The notes: a model not told the origin generated them from the sequence alone. DNA of 64,000 nt from Paraburkholderia agricolaris (GCF_009455635.1 NZ_QPER01000002.1:1488001-1552000); one strand, 5' to 3'. Shown: positions 52,616-64,000, counted from the first letter of the stretch. A program made the numbers and translations.

Positions 52616-53624
52616 ACCCGATTCCGCGCTGCTCACGCGCAAACGCGAAACGCCGTTGCAATGGGAAGTGCTGCTGGTTGTCGTGCTGGCTTTGTCGCTT
52701 GCGCTCGGGCGGTGGTTGTCGCCGGTGTTCCTCACCGGTGCGAATGTCAGCAATATCCTCGCCGATCTGACCGAGATCGCGTTGATGGCGCTGCCCATGA
52801 CGCTGATTATCGTGGCCGCTGAAATCGATCTGTCAGTGGCATCGGTGCTGGGCGCCTCCAGTGCGCTGATGGGGGTGCTATGGCACATGGGCCTGCCGAT
52901 GCCGGTGGTGATCGTGCTCGTTCTGATTGCCGGCGCGCTGGCGGGTCTGCTGAACGGTCTGGTGATCGTCAAGCTCAATCTGCCTTCGCTCGCGGTCACC
53001 ATCGGCACGCTGGCGCTGTTCCGGGGCCTTGCCTACGTGTTGCTCGGCGATCAGGCCGTGGCGGATTTTCCGCCCGCCTATACGGCGTTCGGCATGGATA
53101 CGGTCGGCTCGACCTTCATCCCGTTGCCCTTTGCGATCGTGATTGTCGGCGCGGTGCTGTTTACCGTGCTGCTGCAGTCCACCGCGTTCGGCCGCAGCCT
53201 CTACGCAATCGGCGCGAATTCGACCGCCGCGGCTTTCTCCGGTATCGAAGTCGCGAAGATCAGGCTGCGTCTATTCGTGCTGTCCGGCGCGATGAGCGCG
53301 CTGGCCGGCGTGGTGTATACGCTGCGCTTCACCAGCGCACGCGGCGACAACGGCGAAGGTTTCGAATTGTCGGTGATCGCGGCGGTGCTGTTCGGCGGCG
53401 TGAGTATCTTTGGTGGACGCGGCTCGATGTTCGGCGTGCTGCTGTCGCTGCTGATTATCGGCGTGCTGAAAAACGCGCTGACACTCGACGACGTGTCGAG
53501 CGAAACGCTGACGATCGTGACCGGTGTGCTGCTGCTGGCGTCAGTGCTGATTCCCAATCTGGTTGCCCGCTGGCGGGCGGCGCGTGACCGGCGTTTTATC
53601 GCGAAGTCCGCTGCATCCTTATAA
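52608..53624 (+). CDS. rhaQ: Rhamnose ABC importer permease 2
   Basis: A 338-residue CUT2 permease. NVSNILADLTEIALMALPMT, LIIVAAEIDLSVASVLGASS, and STAAAFSGIEVAKIRLRLF are the conserved features. It begins inside the preceding permease gene (8-bp overlap). It forms the membrane channel with the 51560 product. The binding-protein gene follows after 93 bp. Confidence 0.9.
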   Translation: MAKPDSALLTRKRETPLQWEVLLVVVLALSLALGRWLSPVFLTGANVSNILADLTEIALMALPMTLIIVAAEIDLSVASVLGASSALMGVLWHMGLPMPVVIVLVLIAGALAGLLNGLVIVKLNLPSLAVTIGTLALFRGLAYVLLGDQAVADFPPAYTAFGMDTVGSTFIPLPFAIVIVGAVLFTVLLQSTAFGRSLYAIGANSTAAAFSGIEVAKIRLRLFVLSGAMSALAGVVYTLRFTSARGDNGEGFELSVIAAVLFGGVSIFGGRGSMFGVLLSLLIIGVLKNALTLDDVSSETLTIVTGVLLLASVLIPNLVARWRAARDRRFIAKSAASL

Positions 53625-53717
53625 CGTTTTCCTTAACCGGCTCCAGAAGAAATACCGAATACCAAATGCCGACAACCCGGACAGCCATTCGTCCAACAAC
53701 AAAGCAGGAGACGCCTC

Positions 53718-54725
53718 ATGTTCAATCCTCTACGTCATACCGGCAAGGCCGCGCTCTGCGTCGCTCTCGTCGCGATCAGTTGCGCGGCATCCGCTGCCGG
53801 TCTGAAAAGCGGTCTGAAGATTGCCTTCGTGCCGAAGCAGATCAATAACCCTTATGAAGTGATTGCCGACGACGGCGGCATGGCCGCGATCAAGGAATTC
53901 GGCGGCGTGGGCAAGGTAGTGGGGCCGTCGGATGCGGGCGCATCTTCGCAGGTGCAATACATCAACACGTTGATCACGCAGCGTCAGGACGCGATCGTGA
54001 TCGCGGCCAACGACGCGAATGCGGTCGTGCCCTATCTGAAGAAAGCGATGTCGCAAGGCATCAAGGTCGTGACCTTCGATTCCGACACGGCGCCTGAGGG
54101 CCGTCAGCTGTTCGTCAATCAGGCGAACGCGGAGGGCATCGGTCGAGGTCAGATCCAGTTGGTCGCGAAGCTGATGGGCGGCGAGGGCGAATTCGCCGTG
54201 CTGTCGGCCACGCCTAACGCGACCAATCAGAACACATGGATCAAGTGGATGCAGGAGGAGTTGAAAAAGCCCGAATATTCGAAGATCAAGCTTGTGAAGA
54301 TCGCGTATGGTAACGACGACGACCAGAAGTCGTTCGTCGAAACGCAGGGCTTGCTGCAGGCGTATCCGAACCTGAAGGCGATCGTCGCGCCGACTACGGT
54401 GGGCATTGCGGCGGCGGCGCGTTATATCTCGTCGTCGTCAAGTAAGGGTAAGGTGCAGGTGACCGGGCTGGGCACACCAAACCAGATGCGTGCGTTCGTG
54501 AAGAACGGAACGGTCAAGGCGTTCCAGTTGTGGGACCCGAATCAGCTAGGTTATCTGGCAGCCTATGCGGCGGCCGCGCTGTGCTCGGGAACGATCACCG
54601 GCAAGGAAGGCGAATCGTTTGATGCAGGCAAGCTCGGCAAGCGCACGATTGGACCGCAGGGCGAAATCATTCTCGGACCGCCGACCACGTTCGATGCGAG
54701 CAATATCGATAACTTCAATTTCTGA
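53718..54725 (+). CDS. rhaS: Rhamnose-binding periplasmic protein
   Basis: A 335-residue Peripla_BP_4-type sugar-binding protein. MFNPLRHTGKAALCVALVAI followed by CAASAAG is a signal peptide cleaved near SAA. KIAFVPKQINNPYEVIADDG, GPSDAGASSQVQYINTLITQ and VKAFQLWDPNQLGYLAAYAA match rhamnose-binding RhaS proteins. CAGGAGACG lies before the ATG. It ends the operon. rhaS here is the binding protein of the Rhizobium-type importer, not the E. coli activator. Confidence 0.9.
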   Translation: MFNPLRHTGKAALCVALVAISCAASAAGLKSGLKIAFVPKQINNPYEVIADDGGMAAIKEFGGVGKVVGPSDAGASSQVQYINTLITQRQDAIVIAANDANAVVPYLKKAMSQGIKVVTFDSDTAPEGRQLFVNQANAEGIGRGQIQLVAKLMGGEGEFAVLSATPNATNQNTWIKWMQEELKKPEYSKIKLVKIAYGNDDDQKSFVETQGLLQAYPNLKAIVAPTTVGIAAAARYISSSSSKGKVQVTGLGTPNQMRAFVKNGTVKAFQLWDPNQLGYLAAYAAAALCSGTITGKEGESFDAGKLGKRTIGPQGEIILGPPTTFDASNIDNFNF

Positions 54726-54737
54726 TTAGCGAGCCCG

Positions 54738-54766
54738 GGGCGCCACCATGCGGGGCATTGGCGCCC
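54738..54766 (+). terminator. Hairpin at the end of the rhamnose ABC operon
   Basis: GGGCGCCA (54738-54745) pairs with TGGCGCCC (54759-54766) around a 13-nt loop, 12 bp after the stop. Only a weak AGTTTGT follows, so termination efficiency is uncertain. Confidence 0.45.
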
Positions 54767-54964
54767 AGTTTGTCAGACAGGGGCGCTCTGTTTGGTACGG
54801 GATATGCAGGTCGGCCGATCGAAACCCGAAGCCACTTTGAAGGCGTACAAGCGGCTTCGGCGTGAACTTTGAGACCTATACTATGAATCGGTGTGCCGGG
54901 CGTGGGCGTCGTGCGCTCGAACTGCTATCGTACACGCGGACTAATCCCTGCCTGGAGGTGCATG

Positions 54965-55324
54965 ATGATCGATATGACCTGGCTTGTGGTGGCTGACGGA
55001 GGTCGCGCGCGGGTTTTCCTGACGCCAGGACTGACGCTAGACTTGCAGGAGAAAGAGAGTCTCATCAACACGGAATACACCGGCACGATGCTCACGGAAA
55101 AAGACCGTGAGAAATTCGCAAAGCGCGTTTCCGATTATCTGGAAGCGGGCCGGCTCCATCAACTCTACAGTCGATTAAGGCTTGCCATCGAGCCCAAATT
55201 CCTCGGCATGGTCAAGGCGAATCTCAGCGAGGACACACGCCGGCTGATATTCGAGCAGGTTAGCGAGGACCTGTCGACGCTCAATGCCAGGCAAATCGAA
55301 GCACATCTCGGGCGAAAGCACTGA
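54965..55324 (+). CDS. Host attachment family protein
   Basis: A 119-residue protein of the Host_attach family. TWLVVADGGRARVF at the N terminus, KDREKFAKRVSDYLEAGRLH and YSRLRLAIEPKFLGMVKANL are its hallmarks. The family was named for a role in attachment to host cells, but its fold resembles release-factor or Pelota-like domains and its molecular role is unclear. GGAGGT lies five bases before ATG 54965; ATG 54962 is in frame but too close. It begins a group of small stress-type genes. Confidence 0.88.
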   Translation: MIDMTWLVVADGGRARVFLTPGLTLDLQEKESLINTEYTGTMLTEKDREKFAKRVSDYLEAGRLHQLYSRLRLAIEPKFLGMVKANLSEDTRRLIFEQVSEDLSTLNARQIEAHLGRKH

Positions 55325-55396
55325 TCGGCGAGCCGTGGCGCGGTAAGGCATTCACACGGCGCGGCCAGGATTGCCTTGAATCCTGCCCCGCGGGCT

Positions 55397-55720
55397 CTAT
55401 GCGTCACTCACGCGTGTTTCCGAGCCATCGGATTCCTCGGTATTGCGGAACCAGTTTTCCGCATGCGAACGCTCGGCGACCCAGGAGCGGGACTGCGGCG
55501 TGTTGAACTCGCGATCGATGAACCGGCGTCCCCATTCAACCCCGTCTCTCACGGCCTCCTCCTCGGTTAGCCATTCGGGCTGAACGGTCATGGGCACAAC
55601 ATCGATGACAGTCTGCGCACCCCGGCTCACACTGACACTTGCGATCCACGCGCCGAGCTTGTTACGCTCAGGGTGCACGGTAATCTCAAACTCGCCGTAC
55701 GAAACAGAGCCTGTTGGCAT
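55397..55720 (-). CDS. Small conserved protein of unknown function
   Basis: A 107-residue soluble protein beginning MPTGSVSYGEFEITVHPERN. EEEAVRDGVEWGRRFID near residue 70 resembles the end of the 71-residue protein at 14372-14587. A charged tail of ~35 residues follows. AAAGGAG lies six bases before the ATG, so it is very probably translated. The function is unknown; it sits among small stress-type genes. Confidence 0.7.
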   Translation of the reverse strand: MPTGSVSYGEFEITVHPERNKLGAWIASVSVSRGAQTVIDVVPMTVQPEWLTEEEAVRDGVEWGRRFIDREFNTPQSRSWVAERSHAENWFRNTEESDGSETRVSDA

Positions 55721-55979
55721 CGTTTTCTCCTTTGCCGCGTTCGTGATCGTTAGCTGTCAGCAATCCGGCATGCATGCTTCTTACAGACGCCGTGGCGTCA
55801 TCATGCCGCAATTCCGGCCTTCCAACACACGGATATCGCAACTGAGCGGCAAACCAGCAGACCGCGTCGACCAATAGCTAGCATCGGAGAAAGCCATGTT
55901 CACAGGGTCATGAGTTGTTCATAGACTTCCGGTACGAAGGAATGGCAGGCCCTCATATCATCCAGTGGCAGGAGGTTGT

Positions 55980-56231
55980 ATGGCGCAAAATGAATTCTCA
56001 TATCGGCGGTTTCTAATTTCCGCAACGAGCGCACCGCTGCAAGCCAACCGGGGCGTCGTCACGGTCGATGTCACGACCGCGGACCCAGAACGCATTGCCG
56101 ATCTGGGAACAGAACGTTTTATTCATGTGGAGCGCTGGGTTGAGAGAAACGATCCCGCGTTCCTTCAGGTCGTGGTGGACGAGTGCAAGGTCGTTATCGA
56201 CCATTACGCGGACAACGTCGACGATAGTTGA
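55980..56231 (+). CDS. Small conserved protein of unknown function
   Basis: An 83-residue soluble protein, MAQNEFSYRRFLISATSAPL at its start and a DPERIADLGTERFIHVERWV-containing middle, ending in an acidic DHYADNVDDS tail. AGGAGG sits directly upstream of ATG 55980, a strong ribosome binding site. No family is recognised. It is 30 bp before the next small gene, and the two are likely cotranscribed. Confidence 0.6.
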   Translation: MAQNEFSYRRFLISATSAPLQANRGVVTVDVTTADPERIADLGTERFIHVERWVERNDPAFLQVVVDECKVVIDHYADNVDDS

Positions 56232-56260
56232 GTCCGCCGACTCTCGCATGAGGTGTTGCA

Positions 56261-56458
56261 ATGCAGGAATTCGATTTCTACCTCAACCTGAAGAAACCGA
56301 CACTCGGGCTCTATGTGCGCAAGGGCGCGGGGCTGCCCGACCTGGTCGACACGAGCCAATGGCAATTCGACGGCCATGTGTGGGAGAGCGAGCTCGCGCC
56401 GGACATCCTGAAGGGGCTGGAGGCCAATGGGCACGCGTTTCAGGAGCTGGGTGGGTGA
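56261..56458 (+). CDS. Very small conserved protein of unknown function
   Basis: A 65-residue soluble protein, MQEFDFYLNLKKPTLGLYVR onwards, with KGAGLPDLVDTSQWQFDGHV and ILKGLEANGHAFQELGG. GAGGTG lies about seven bases before ATG 56261. It resembles short Burkholderiales proteins found near stress genes, but I know no function. It follows the 55980 gene by 29 bp. Confidence 0.6.
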   Translation: MQEFDFYLNLKKPTLGLYVRKGAGLPDLVDTSQWQFDGHVWESELAPDILKGLEANGHAFQELGG

Positions 56459-56630
56459 GTCTGTCCGACGGGAGATTCCATGCCTGCGTCGAGATAGCAA
56501 TTCGATCCTTGAAAATTAGTACTATCCTAGCCTTAGGCTGGATGACAGCGCACTGTCGCATGACAGTCTTTCGGTGGATGCAGGCAACGACCGGTCTTGT
56601 GCGAAGTCGCATGGGGTCAGGGAGAAAACC

Positions 56631-57011
56631 ATGCCGCAGCTGCAGGTCAATCTGAGTGACGAGTTCATCGCGCAGCAGCGTCAACGCCTCGAGGCAATGC
56701 GCCGCGAACTGTTGGGCGGAGAGGAGAAGACGACCGCTGCCGAACGAACTGACCAGGAGCAGCACGGCGACGAGGCAGAAGAGTCGGAGGACGTAGCTCA
56801 AGGCATGGCGCAGAACGAAGTCAACCAGGCGCTGCACGACGTGAACGACCAGCGCATCGGCGATATTGAACGCGCGCTGCAGAAGATCGACGAGGGTACC
56901 TATGGTCTCTCCGATGAAAGTGGTGAGCCGATACCAAAGGCACGGCTCGAAGTCGCTCCGGAGGCGATCCTGACCGTTGAAGAGCAAAGCCGCCGCGAGG
57001 CCCAACAATGA
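56631..57011 (+). CDS. TraR/DksA-like protein lacking zinc cysteines
   Basis: A 126-residue DksA/TraR-type protein. An N-terminal coiled coil (FIAQQRQRLEAMRRELLGGE, and ALHDVNDQRIGDIERALQKI) is followed by the zinc-finger region GTYGLSDESGEPIPKARLEV and the C-terminal helix APEAILTVEEQSRREAQQ. In canonical members the finger reads GTYG-x-C-x2-C/T-GE-PI; here all cysteines are missing. It could still enter the RNA polymerase secondary channel, but it would do so without zinc and should be insensitive to oxidation. ATG 56631 has GGGAGA upstream. It precedes a disaggregase gene. Confidence 0.82.
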   Translation: MPQLQVNLSDEFIAQQRQRLEAMRRELLGGEEKTTAAERTDQEQHGDEAEESEDVAQGMAQNEVNQALHDVNDQRIGDIERALQKIDEGTYGLSDESGEPIPKARLEVAPEAILTVEEQSRREAQQ

Positions 57012-57493
57012 CTTCCGCCGGCGCGCGGTAGTGCCGGCCCCACGCTCAGTAGCGATTCATAAAGTTCAGTAGAGCCCGGCGCGCAGCGCACCATGCCGCT
57101 GCGTGCCGCAGCACGTCCGTGAATCGCGGATCATCCGGGTGAAATGCGCTGGGGCGGATGCCACCCAATGCCTATCATCGGAAAAGCCAATATTCCCTTC
57201 TGCATGAGCCGCTCATAGAATCCAGATACGGATTTTGAGTTTCGTCATGCTAATCATGTTTATGAATGTGGCATGACCGATCCGTACTTTTCAGACAGTG
57301 CTCGTCGAAAACGGACGGGATAAAGAATCTCAGGACATGCCGTGTCCGATGGGCCATCGCTATCACGGTTCCTCGCTTATTGAACAAAACAAACGGACCG
57401 TGGACGGCGGCTCCGGCGTGTTCGCAATTCACATCGACGCGTTCTATAACCTTTGAAATAGCCGGATGTTTTAACCGAAAAGGTGAGTCTACG
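57012..57493. other. Long leader upstream of the Clp ATPase gene
   Basis: No gene is supported in these 482 bp. A 13-bp palindrome, CGATGG-G-CCATCG (57347-57359), is the clearest structure. I looked for a heat-shock sigma-32 promoter and found no convincing match. Confidence 0.45.
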
Positions 57494-60301
<2,808 letters not shown>

Positions 60302-60550
60302 GGTGCAGGTCCGGCTGGGAGGCACCGCCGCGTCATTGTCGGCGGTGTGCCGGGTTGCCTGCCGGCCTGATCGAAGCCGGCGGCGGTGTTCATGTGCCTG
60401 AACTGTGCATGTCCGTCGCGGCTCGATCTGTATCTTTCGCGGCGTCTCAACGCAACTAGACTGAATTCCATTCAAGCCTTACGCCGTGACGCGGCGTAAC
60501 CCCAAGTAAAGCTGCCCGCAGATCTCCTGCGGCAGTTCATGGAGTCTCAT

Positions 60551-62833
60551 ATGACCACGCGACGCGAAGTTCCAGGAATCCGGCCGTATGACGGGCCCGC
60601 TGGAGGTTGGGGGGCGCTTCGAGCGACTGCCCAGGCCGTCCGCACACAAATGGAAAACATCGAGGCGCCGATTACGTTGATGCGGACCAATCAGCCTGAC
60701 GGCTTCGATTGTCCGGGTTGCGCGTGGCCCGACAAGGAGCACAAGTCTACCTTCCAGTTTTGCGAAAACGGCGCCAAAGCGGTGACGTGGGAAGCAACGA
60801 CCAAGCGGGTGACGCCGGAGTTTTTCTCGGACAACACGGTGTCGTCGCTGCTGCAACGAACGGATTTCGAACTGGAGGATCTCGGCCGCCTGACCCATCC
60901 GCTCGTATACGACCGCGCCACGGACAAATTCCGGCCGGTTGAATGGGAGGACGCATTTGCCCGCATCGGCGAGGTGCTGCAAGGCTTGTCTTCGCCCAAT
61001 GAGGCCGAATTCTATACATCGGGCAGGGCATCGAACGAGGCCGCGTACCTCTTTCAATTGTTCGCCCGGGAGTATGGCACCAACAATTTTCCCGACTGCT
61101 CGAACATGTGCCACGAGCCGACCAGCGTCGGCTTGCCCCAGTCGATCGGGATCGGCAAGGGCACGGTGTCGCTGGACGATTTCGACACGACTGAGCTCAT
61201 TCTCTCCATCGGCCACAATCCCGGAACGAATCACCCCCGCATGATGGGCACGCTCCACGAATGCTCGCGGCGCAATGTGCCGATCATCGTGTTCAATCCG
61301 CTGCGCGAACGTGCGTTGGAGCGTTTCGCCGATCCGCAGAGCGTGGTCGAGATGGCGACGTTCGGGTCGACCCGAATCGCCTCGACCTATTTCCAGCTCG
61401 ACGCAGGCGGCGACGCGGCCGCCCTCAAGGGCATCATGAAAGCGTTGCTGCAGATGGACGCGGAGCAGGGCAAGACGGTCCTTGACCATGAATTCATCGC
61501 GACGCATACCCAGGGCTTCGAAGCGTTTGCCGCCGATCTGGAAGCGACGTCATGGGACGATATCGAAAAGGCGAGCGGACTCACCCGTGAAGATCTCGAT
61601 GAAGTGGCGCTTGCCTATGCAAAATCCAACGCGACGATTGTCACGTATGGAATGGGGATTACCCAGCATAACAAAGGCACCGCCAATGTCCGTCTGATCG
61701 CCGACCTGTTGCTGTTGCGCGGCAACATCGGCAAACCCGGTGCAGGCATCTGTCCTTTGCGCGGACACTCCAACGTGCAGGGAAACCGCACGGTGGGTAT
61801 CACGGAAAAGCCGTCCGGAACCTTCCTCAAACAGATCGAAGACGTATTCGGTTTCACGCCACCCGCCGCGCACGGTCACGATGCGGTCCAGGCGATGCAG
61901 GCGATGATCGACGGCACGGCCAAGGCCCTGATTTGCCTGGGCGGAAACTTCGCGGTGGCGCTACCCGATTCCGGGCAGTCCTTTCCGGCCATGGGCAAAC
62001 TCGATCTGAGCGTTCACCTCGGCACCAAGCTCAATCGTTCGCACCTGCTGGTGGCGAAGGAGACGTACGTGCTGCCGGTGGTGGGCCGTACGGAGCTCGA
62101 TATCCAGGCGACCGGCCGGCAGTCGATTACGGTCGAGGATTCCATGTCGATGGTTCACGCCTCGTCGGGCAAGCTGAAGCCCGCGTCCGAACAGCTGCTC
62201 TCCGAGCCGGCGATCATCGCCGGGATCGCCAGCGCAACGTTGCCGGACAGCAAGGTGGCGTGGTCGAACCTGGTTGCGGACTACGACCGTATCCGGGACC
62301 TGATCGAGCGGACCGTGGCGGGGTTCGAGGCATTCAATGCGCGGATCAGAGTGCCGGGAGGATTCCGTATGCCGCTTCCTCCAACCGAACGCGTGTGGCC
62401 CACGCCATCCGGCAAGGCGATGTTCTCGGTGTACGGCGGTGTGAGAGAAGATGCGGACGTTCTCGGCGCAGAAAATGTGCTGCGCCTCATCACGATCCGC
62501 AGCCACGACCAGTACAACACAACCATCTACGCGCTCGACGATCGTTACCGGGGCGTATTCGGCCGGCGTGACGTGCTGTTCATGAACGAGGACGACCTTG
62601 CGGCGCGGGGGCTCGAACATGGCGATCTGGTCGACATTGAAACCATTTCGGCAAACAGACAGCTCCGCCTGAACGGGATCACGGCGATCGCGTACAACAT
62701 CGCACCGGGTTCGGTGGCGGCCTACTATCCGGAAGCGAACGTGCTGGTGCCGCTCGACTTCATCGACAAGGAGAGCGGCACGCCTTCATACAAGTCTGTT
62801 CCCGTTCATGTTGTGCGTTCGGCAGAAGCTTGA
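60551..62833 (+). CDS. FdhF/YdeP-family molybdopterin oxidoreductase
   Basis: A 760-residue molybdopterin enzyme of the FdhF/YdeP group. DGFDCPGCAWPD near residue 50 is the only CxxC, so the usual four-Cys iron-sulfur site is incomplete, as is normal for YdeP. SNMCHEPTSVGLP, LLRGNIGKPGAGICPLRGHS and NVQGNRTVGI are cofactor-binding motifs. The C-terminal domain includes LRLITIRSHDQYNTTIYALDD. E. coli YdeP is linked to acid resistance, but its substrate is unknown. GGAG lies six bases before ATG 60551. The stop is one base from the start of the bd oxidase gene, so the two share a transcript. Confidence 0.9.
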   Translation: MTTRREVPGIRPYDGPAGGWGALRATAQAVRTQMENIEAPITLMRTNQPDGFDCPGCAWPDKEHKSTFQFCENGAKAVTWEATTKRVTPEFFSDNTVSSLLQRTDFELEDLGRLTHPLVYDRATDKFRPVEWEDAFARIGEVLQGLSSPNEAEFYTSGRASNEAAYLFQLFAREYGTNNFPDCSNMCHEPTSVGLPQSIGIGKGTVSLDDFDTTELILSIGHNPGTNHPRMMGTLHECSRRNVPIIVFNPLRERALERFADPQSVVEMATFGSTRIASTYFQLDAGGDAAALKGIMKALLQMDAEQGKTVLDHEFIATHTQGFEAFAADLEATSWDDIEKASGLTREDLDEVALAYAKSNATIVTYGMGITQHNKGTANVRLIADLLLLRGNIGKPGAGICPLRGHSNVQGNRTVGITEKPSGTFLKQIEDVFGFTPPAAHGHDAVQAMQAMIDGTAKALICLGGNFAVALPDSGQSFPAMGKLDLSVHLGTKLNRSHLLVAKETYVLPVVGRTELDIQATGRQSITVEDSMSMVHASSGKLKPASEQLLSEPAIIAGIASATLPDSKVAWSNLVADYDRIRDLIERTVAGFEAFNARIRVPGGFRMPLPPTERVWPTPSGKAMFSVYGGVREDADVLGAENVLRLITIRSHDQYNTTIYALDDRYRGVFGRRDVLFMNEDDLAARGLEHGDLVDIETISANRQLRLNGITAIAYNIAPGSVAAYYPEANVLVPLDFIDKESGTPSYKSVPVHVVRSAEA

Positions 62834-62834
62834 C

Positions 62835-64000
62835 ATGGACATCTTCGACGCGTTTCACCTCGCCAGGCTGCAGTTTGCGTTCACGGTTTCGTTTCATATT
62901 ATTTTTCCGGCGATCAGCATCGGCATGGCGAGTTTTCTCGCCGTGCTGGAGTGGCGCTGGTTGCTGACCGGTGACACTGCCTACAAGGACATGTTCCTGT
63001 TCTGGTCGAAGATCTTTGCGGTCGGCTTTGGCATGGGGGTGGTCTCGGGTGTGGTGATGGCCTACGAATTCGGCACCAACTGGAGTGGATTTTCCAGCGT
63101 TGCCGGCAACATCACGGGGCCGCTGCTGACCTATGAAGTGCTGACGGCGTTCTTTCTCGAGGCCGGTTTTCTCGGCGTCATGCTGTTCGGCTGGCAACGC
63201 GTCAGTCCCCGCTCGCACTTCTTCGCCACGCTCATGGTGGCGGTGGGCACGCTCATTTCCACCTTCTGGATTCTCGCGTCGAATAGCTTTATGCAAACGC
63301 CGCAGGGCTTCGCGATCGAGAATGGCCGGATCGTGCCGGTCGACTGGTTCAAAGTGATTTTCAACCCGTCGTTTCCGTATCGCCTCGCGCATATGACGAT
63401 CGCCGCTTTCATTGTCGCGGGCTTTATCGTGGCCGCGTGCGGCGCATGGCATCTGTTGCAGGGCCGGCGCGACAAACCGGTCACACGCAGCTTTTCGATG
63501 GCATTGTGGATTCTGCTGTTCCTGACGCCGATACAGATTGTGGTTGGCGATGCGCACGGCCTCAATACGCGCGAGTATCAGCCGGCCAAGATCGCCGCGA
63601 TCGAAGGGCTGTGGGAAACCGAGAAAGGCGGCACGGCGCTCAATCTGGTCGGCCTGCCCGACATGAATGCCGAGGTGACGCGATACGCGATCCAGATCCC
63701 GCATCTGGGCAGCCTCATTCTGACGCATAGCTGGAATGGAGAAATTCGCGGCCTCAAGGAGTTTCCTCCCGAAGATCGTCCGTATTCGCCGATCGTGTTC
63801 TGGACCTTCCGGGTCATGGCGGGTCTCGGCATGCTGATGCTGTTGACCGCGCTGCTTGGCCTGCTGCTCAGAGTGCGCGGCCGCCTCTATGAGACGCGCT
63901 GGTTTCAGCGTTTCGTTCTGTGCATGGGACCTTCCGGCATTGTGGCGCTGCTGGCGGGTTGGATCACGACGGAGGTCGGCCGCCAGCCCTGGACCGTCTA
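62835..64000 (+). CDS. cioA: Cytochrome bd ubiquinol oxidase subunit I, CIO type (partial)
   Basis: The frame is open from ATG 62835 to the window edge (388 codons), so the C terminus is missing. LARLQFAFTVSFHIIFPAIS holds the first heme-ligand His, YRLAHM holds the second, and GLNTREYQPAKIAAIEGLWE and the GLKEFPPEDRPYSPIVFWTF Q-loop are seen. The short Q-loop with EFPPEDRPYSP is typical of the cyanide-insensitive CioA branch. It couples quinol oxidation to oxygen reduction in the inner membrane. Subunit II should lie just past the window. It follows the YdeP-like gene by one base. Confidence 0.93.
   Translation, partial: MDIFDAFHLARLQFAFTVSFHIIFPAISIGMASFLAVLEWRWLLTGDTAYKDMFLFWSKIFAVGFGMGVVSGVVMAYEFGTNWSGFSSVAGNITGPLLTYEVLTAFFLEAGFLGVMLFGWQRVSPRSHFFATLMVAVGTLISTFWILASNSFMQTPQGFAIENGRIVPVDWFKVIFNPSFPYRLAHMTIAAFIVAGFIVAACGAWHLLQGRRDKPVTRSFSMALWILLFLTPIQIVVGDAHGLNTREYQPAKIAAIEGLWETEKGGTALNLVGLPDMNAEVTRYAIQIPHLGSLILTHSWNGEIRGLKEFPPEDRPYSPIVFWTFRVMAGLGMLMLLTALLGLLLRVRGRLYETRWFQRFVLCMGPSGIVALLAGWITTEVGRQPWTV

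Overview
The window reads as a chromosomal or megaplasmid segment from a member of the Burkholderiales, most likely Paraburkholderia/Burkholderia-like. The reasons are high G+C, dense co-directional catabolic operons each with a LysR, GntR or TetR regulator, and family members typical of that group (H-NS-type mini protein, CioA-type bd oxidase, non-phosphorylating L-rhamnose pathway). No rRNA, tRNA, CRISPR array, phage or intact insertion sequence was seen. Genus assignment is inference.

Positions 1-5990 hold the tail of a sugar-type ABC ATPase with a mandelate-racemase-subgroup enolase enzyme, an SMP-30 lactonase, a Tat-exported alpha/beta hydrolase divergent from an HxlR regulator, and a LysR gene divergent from a NIPSNAP protein. 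Positions 6032-10682 form a LysR-controlled operon of an exported beta-propeller protein, a shikimate-dehydrogenase-like enzyme and an MHS transporter. Positions 10762-23409 are mixed accessory genes: desaturase, CDP-diglyceride hydrolase, amidase, FMN reductase, J-domain protein, two MFS transporters, an LMW-phosphatase-like protein, an odd H-NS-like protein, a small secreted protein, a truncated Rieske protein and a haloacid dehalogenase. A possible small RNA lies at about 15960-16027.

Positions 23668-42483 are the most interesting part: a roughly 19-kb nitrogen-scavenging superlocus. Module 1 is a gamma-glutamyltransferase-family hydrolase, an AMI1-like amidase and a cysteine hydrolase on the minus strand, divergent from a complete BMP-type ABC importer and a TetR regulator. 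Module 2 is allophanate hydrolase (AtzF), a second BMP-type importer with a Tat signal, biuret hydrolase (BiuH), a third cysteine hydrolase, an AtzH/HpxZ-like protein and a GntR regulator. Sigma-54-like -24/-12 elements sit upstream of both importer operons, and a 34-nt palindrome lies just before atzF. BiuH would make allophanate from biuret and AtzF would take it to ammonia and CO2. The other hydrolases probably feed larger or related ureides into this route.

A transposase remnant (42490-42770) separates this from an L-rhamnose locus (43299-54725): L-rhamnose dehydrogenase, lactonase, L-rhamnonate dehydratase, a second SDR for the keto-deoxy acid, mutarotase, an MFS carrier, a complete CUT2 ABC importer and a LysR regulator. 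The last cleavage enzyme of the pathway is not in the window.

Positions 54965-60301 look like a stress cluster: a host-attachment-family protein, three small proteins, a cysteine-less DksA/TraR-like protein and a ClpG/ClpK-like disaggregase with no visible ClpP-docking loop. The window ends with a YdeP-type molybdopterin oxidoreductase one base ahead of cyanide-insensitive bd oxidase subunit I, which runs off the end.
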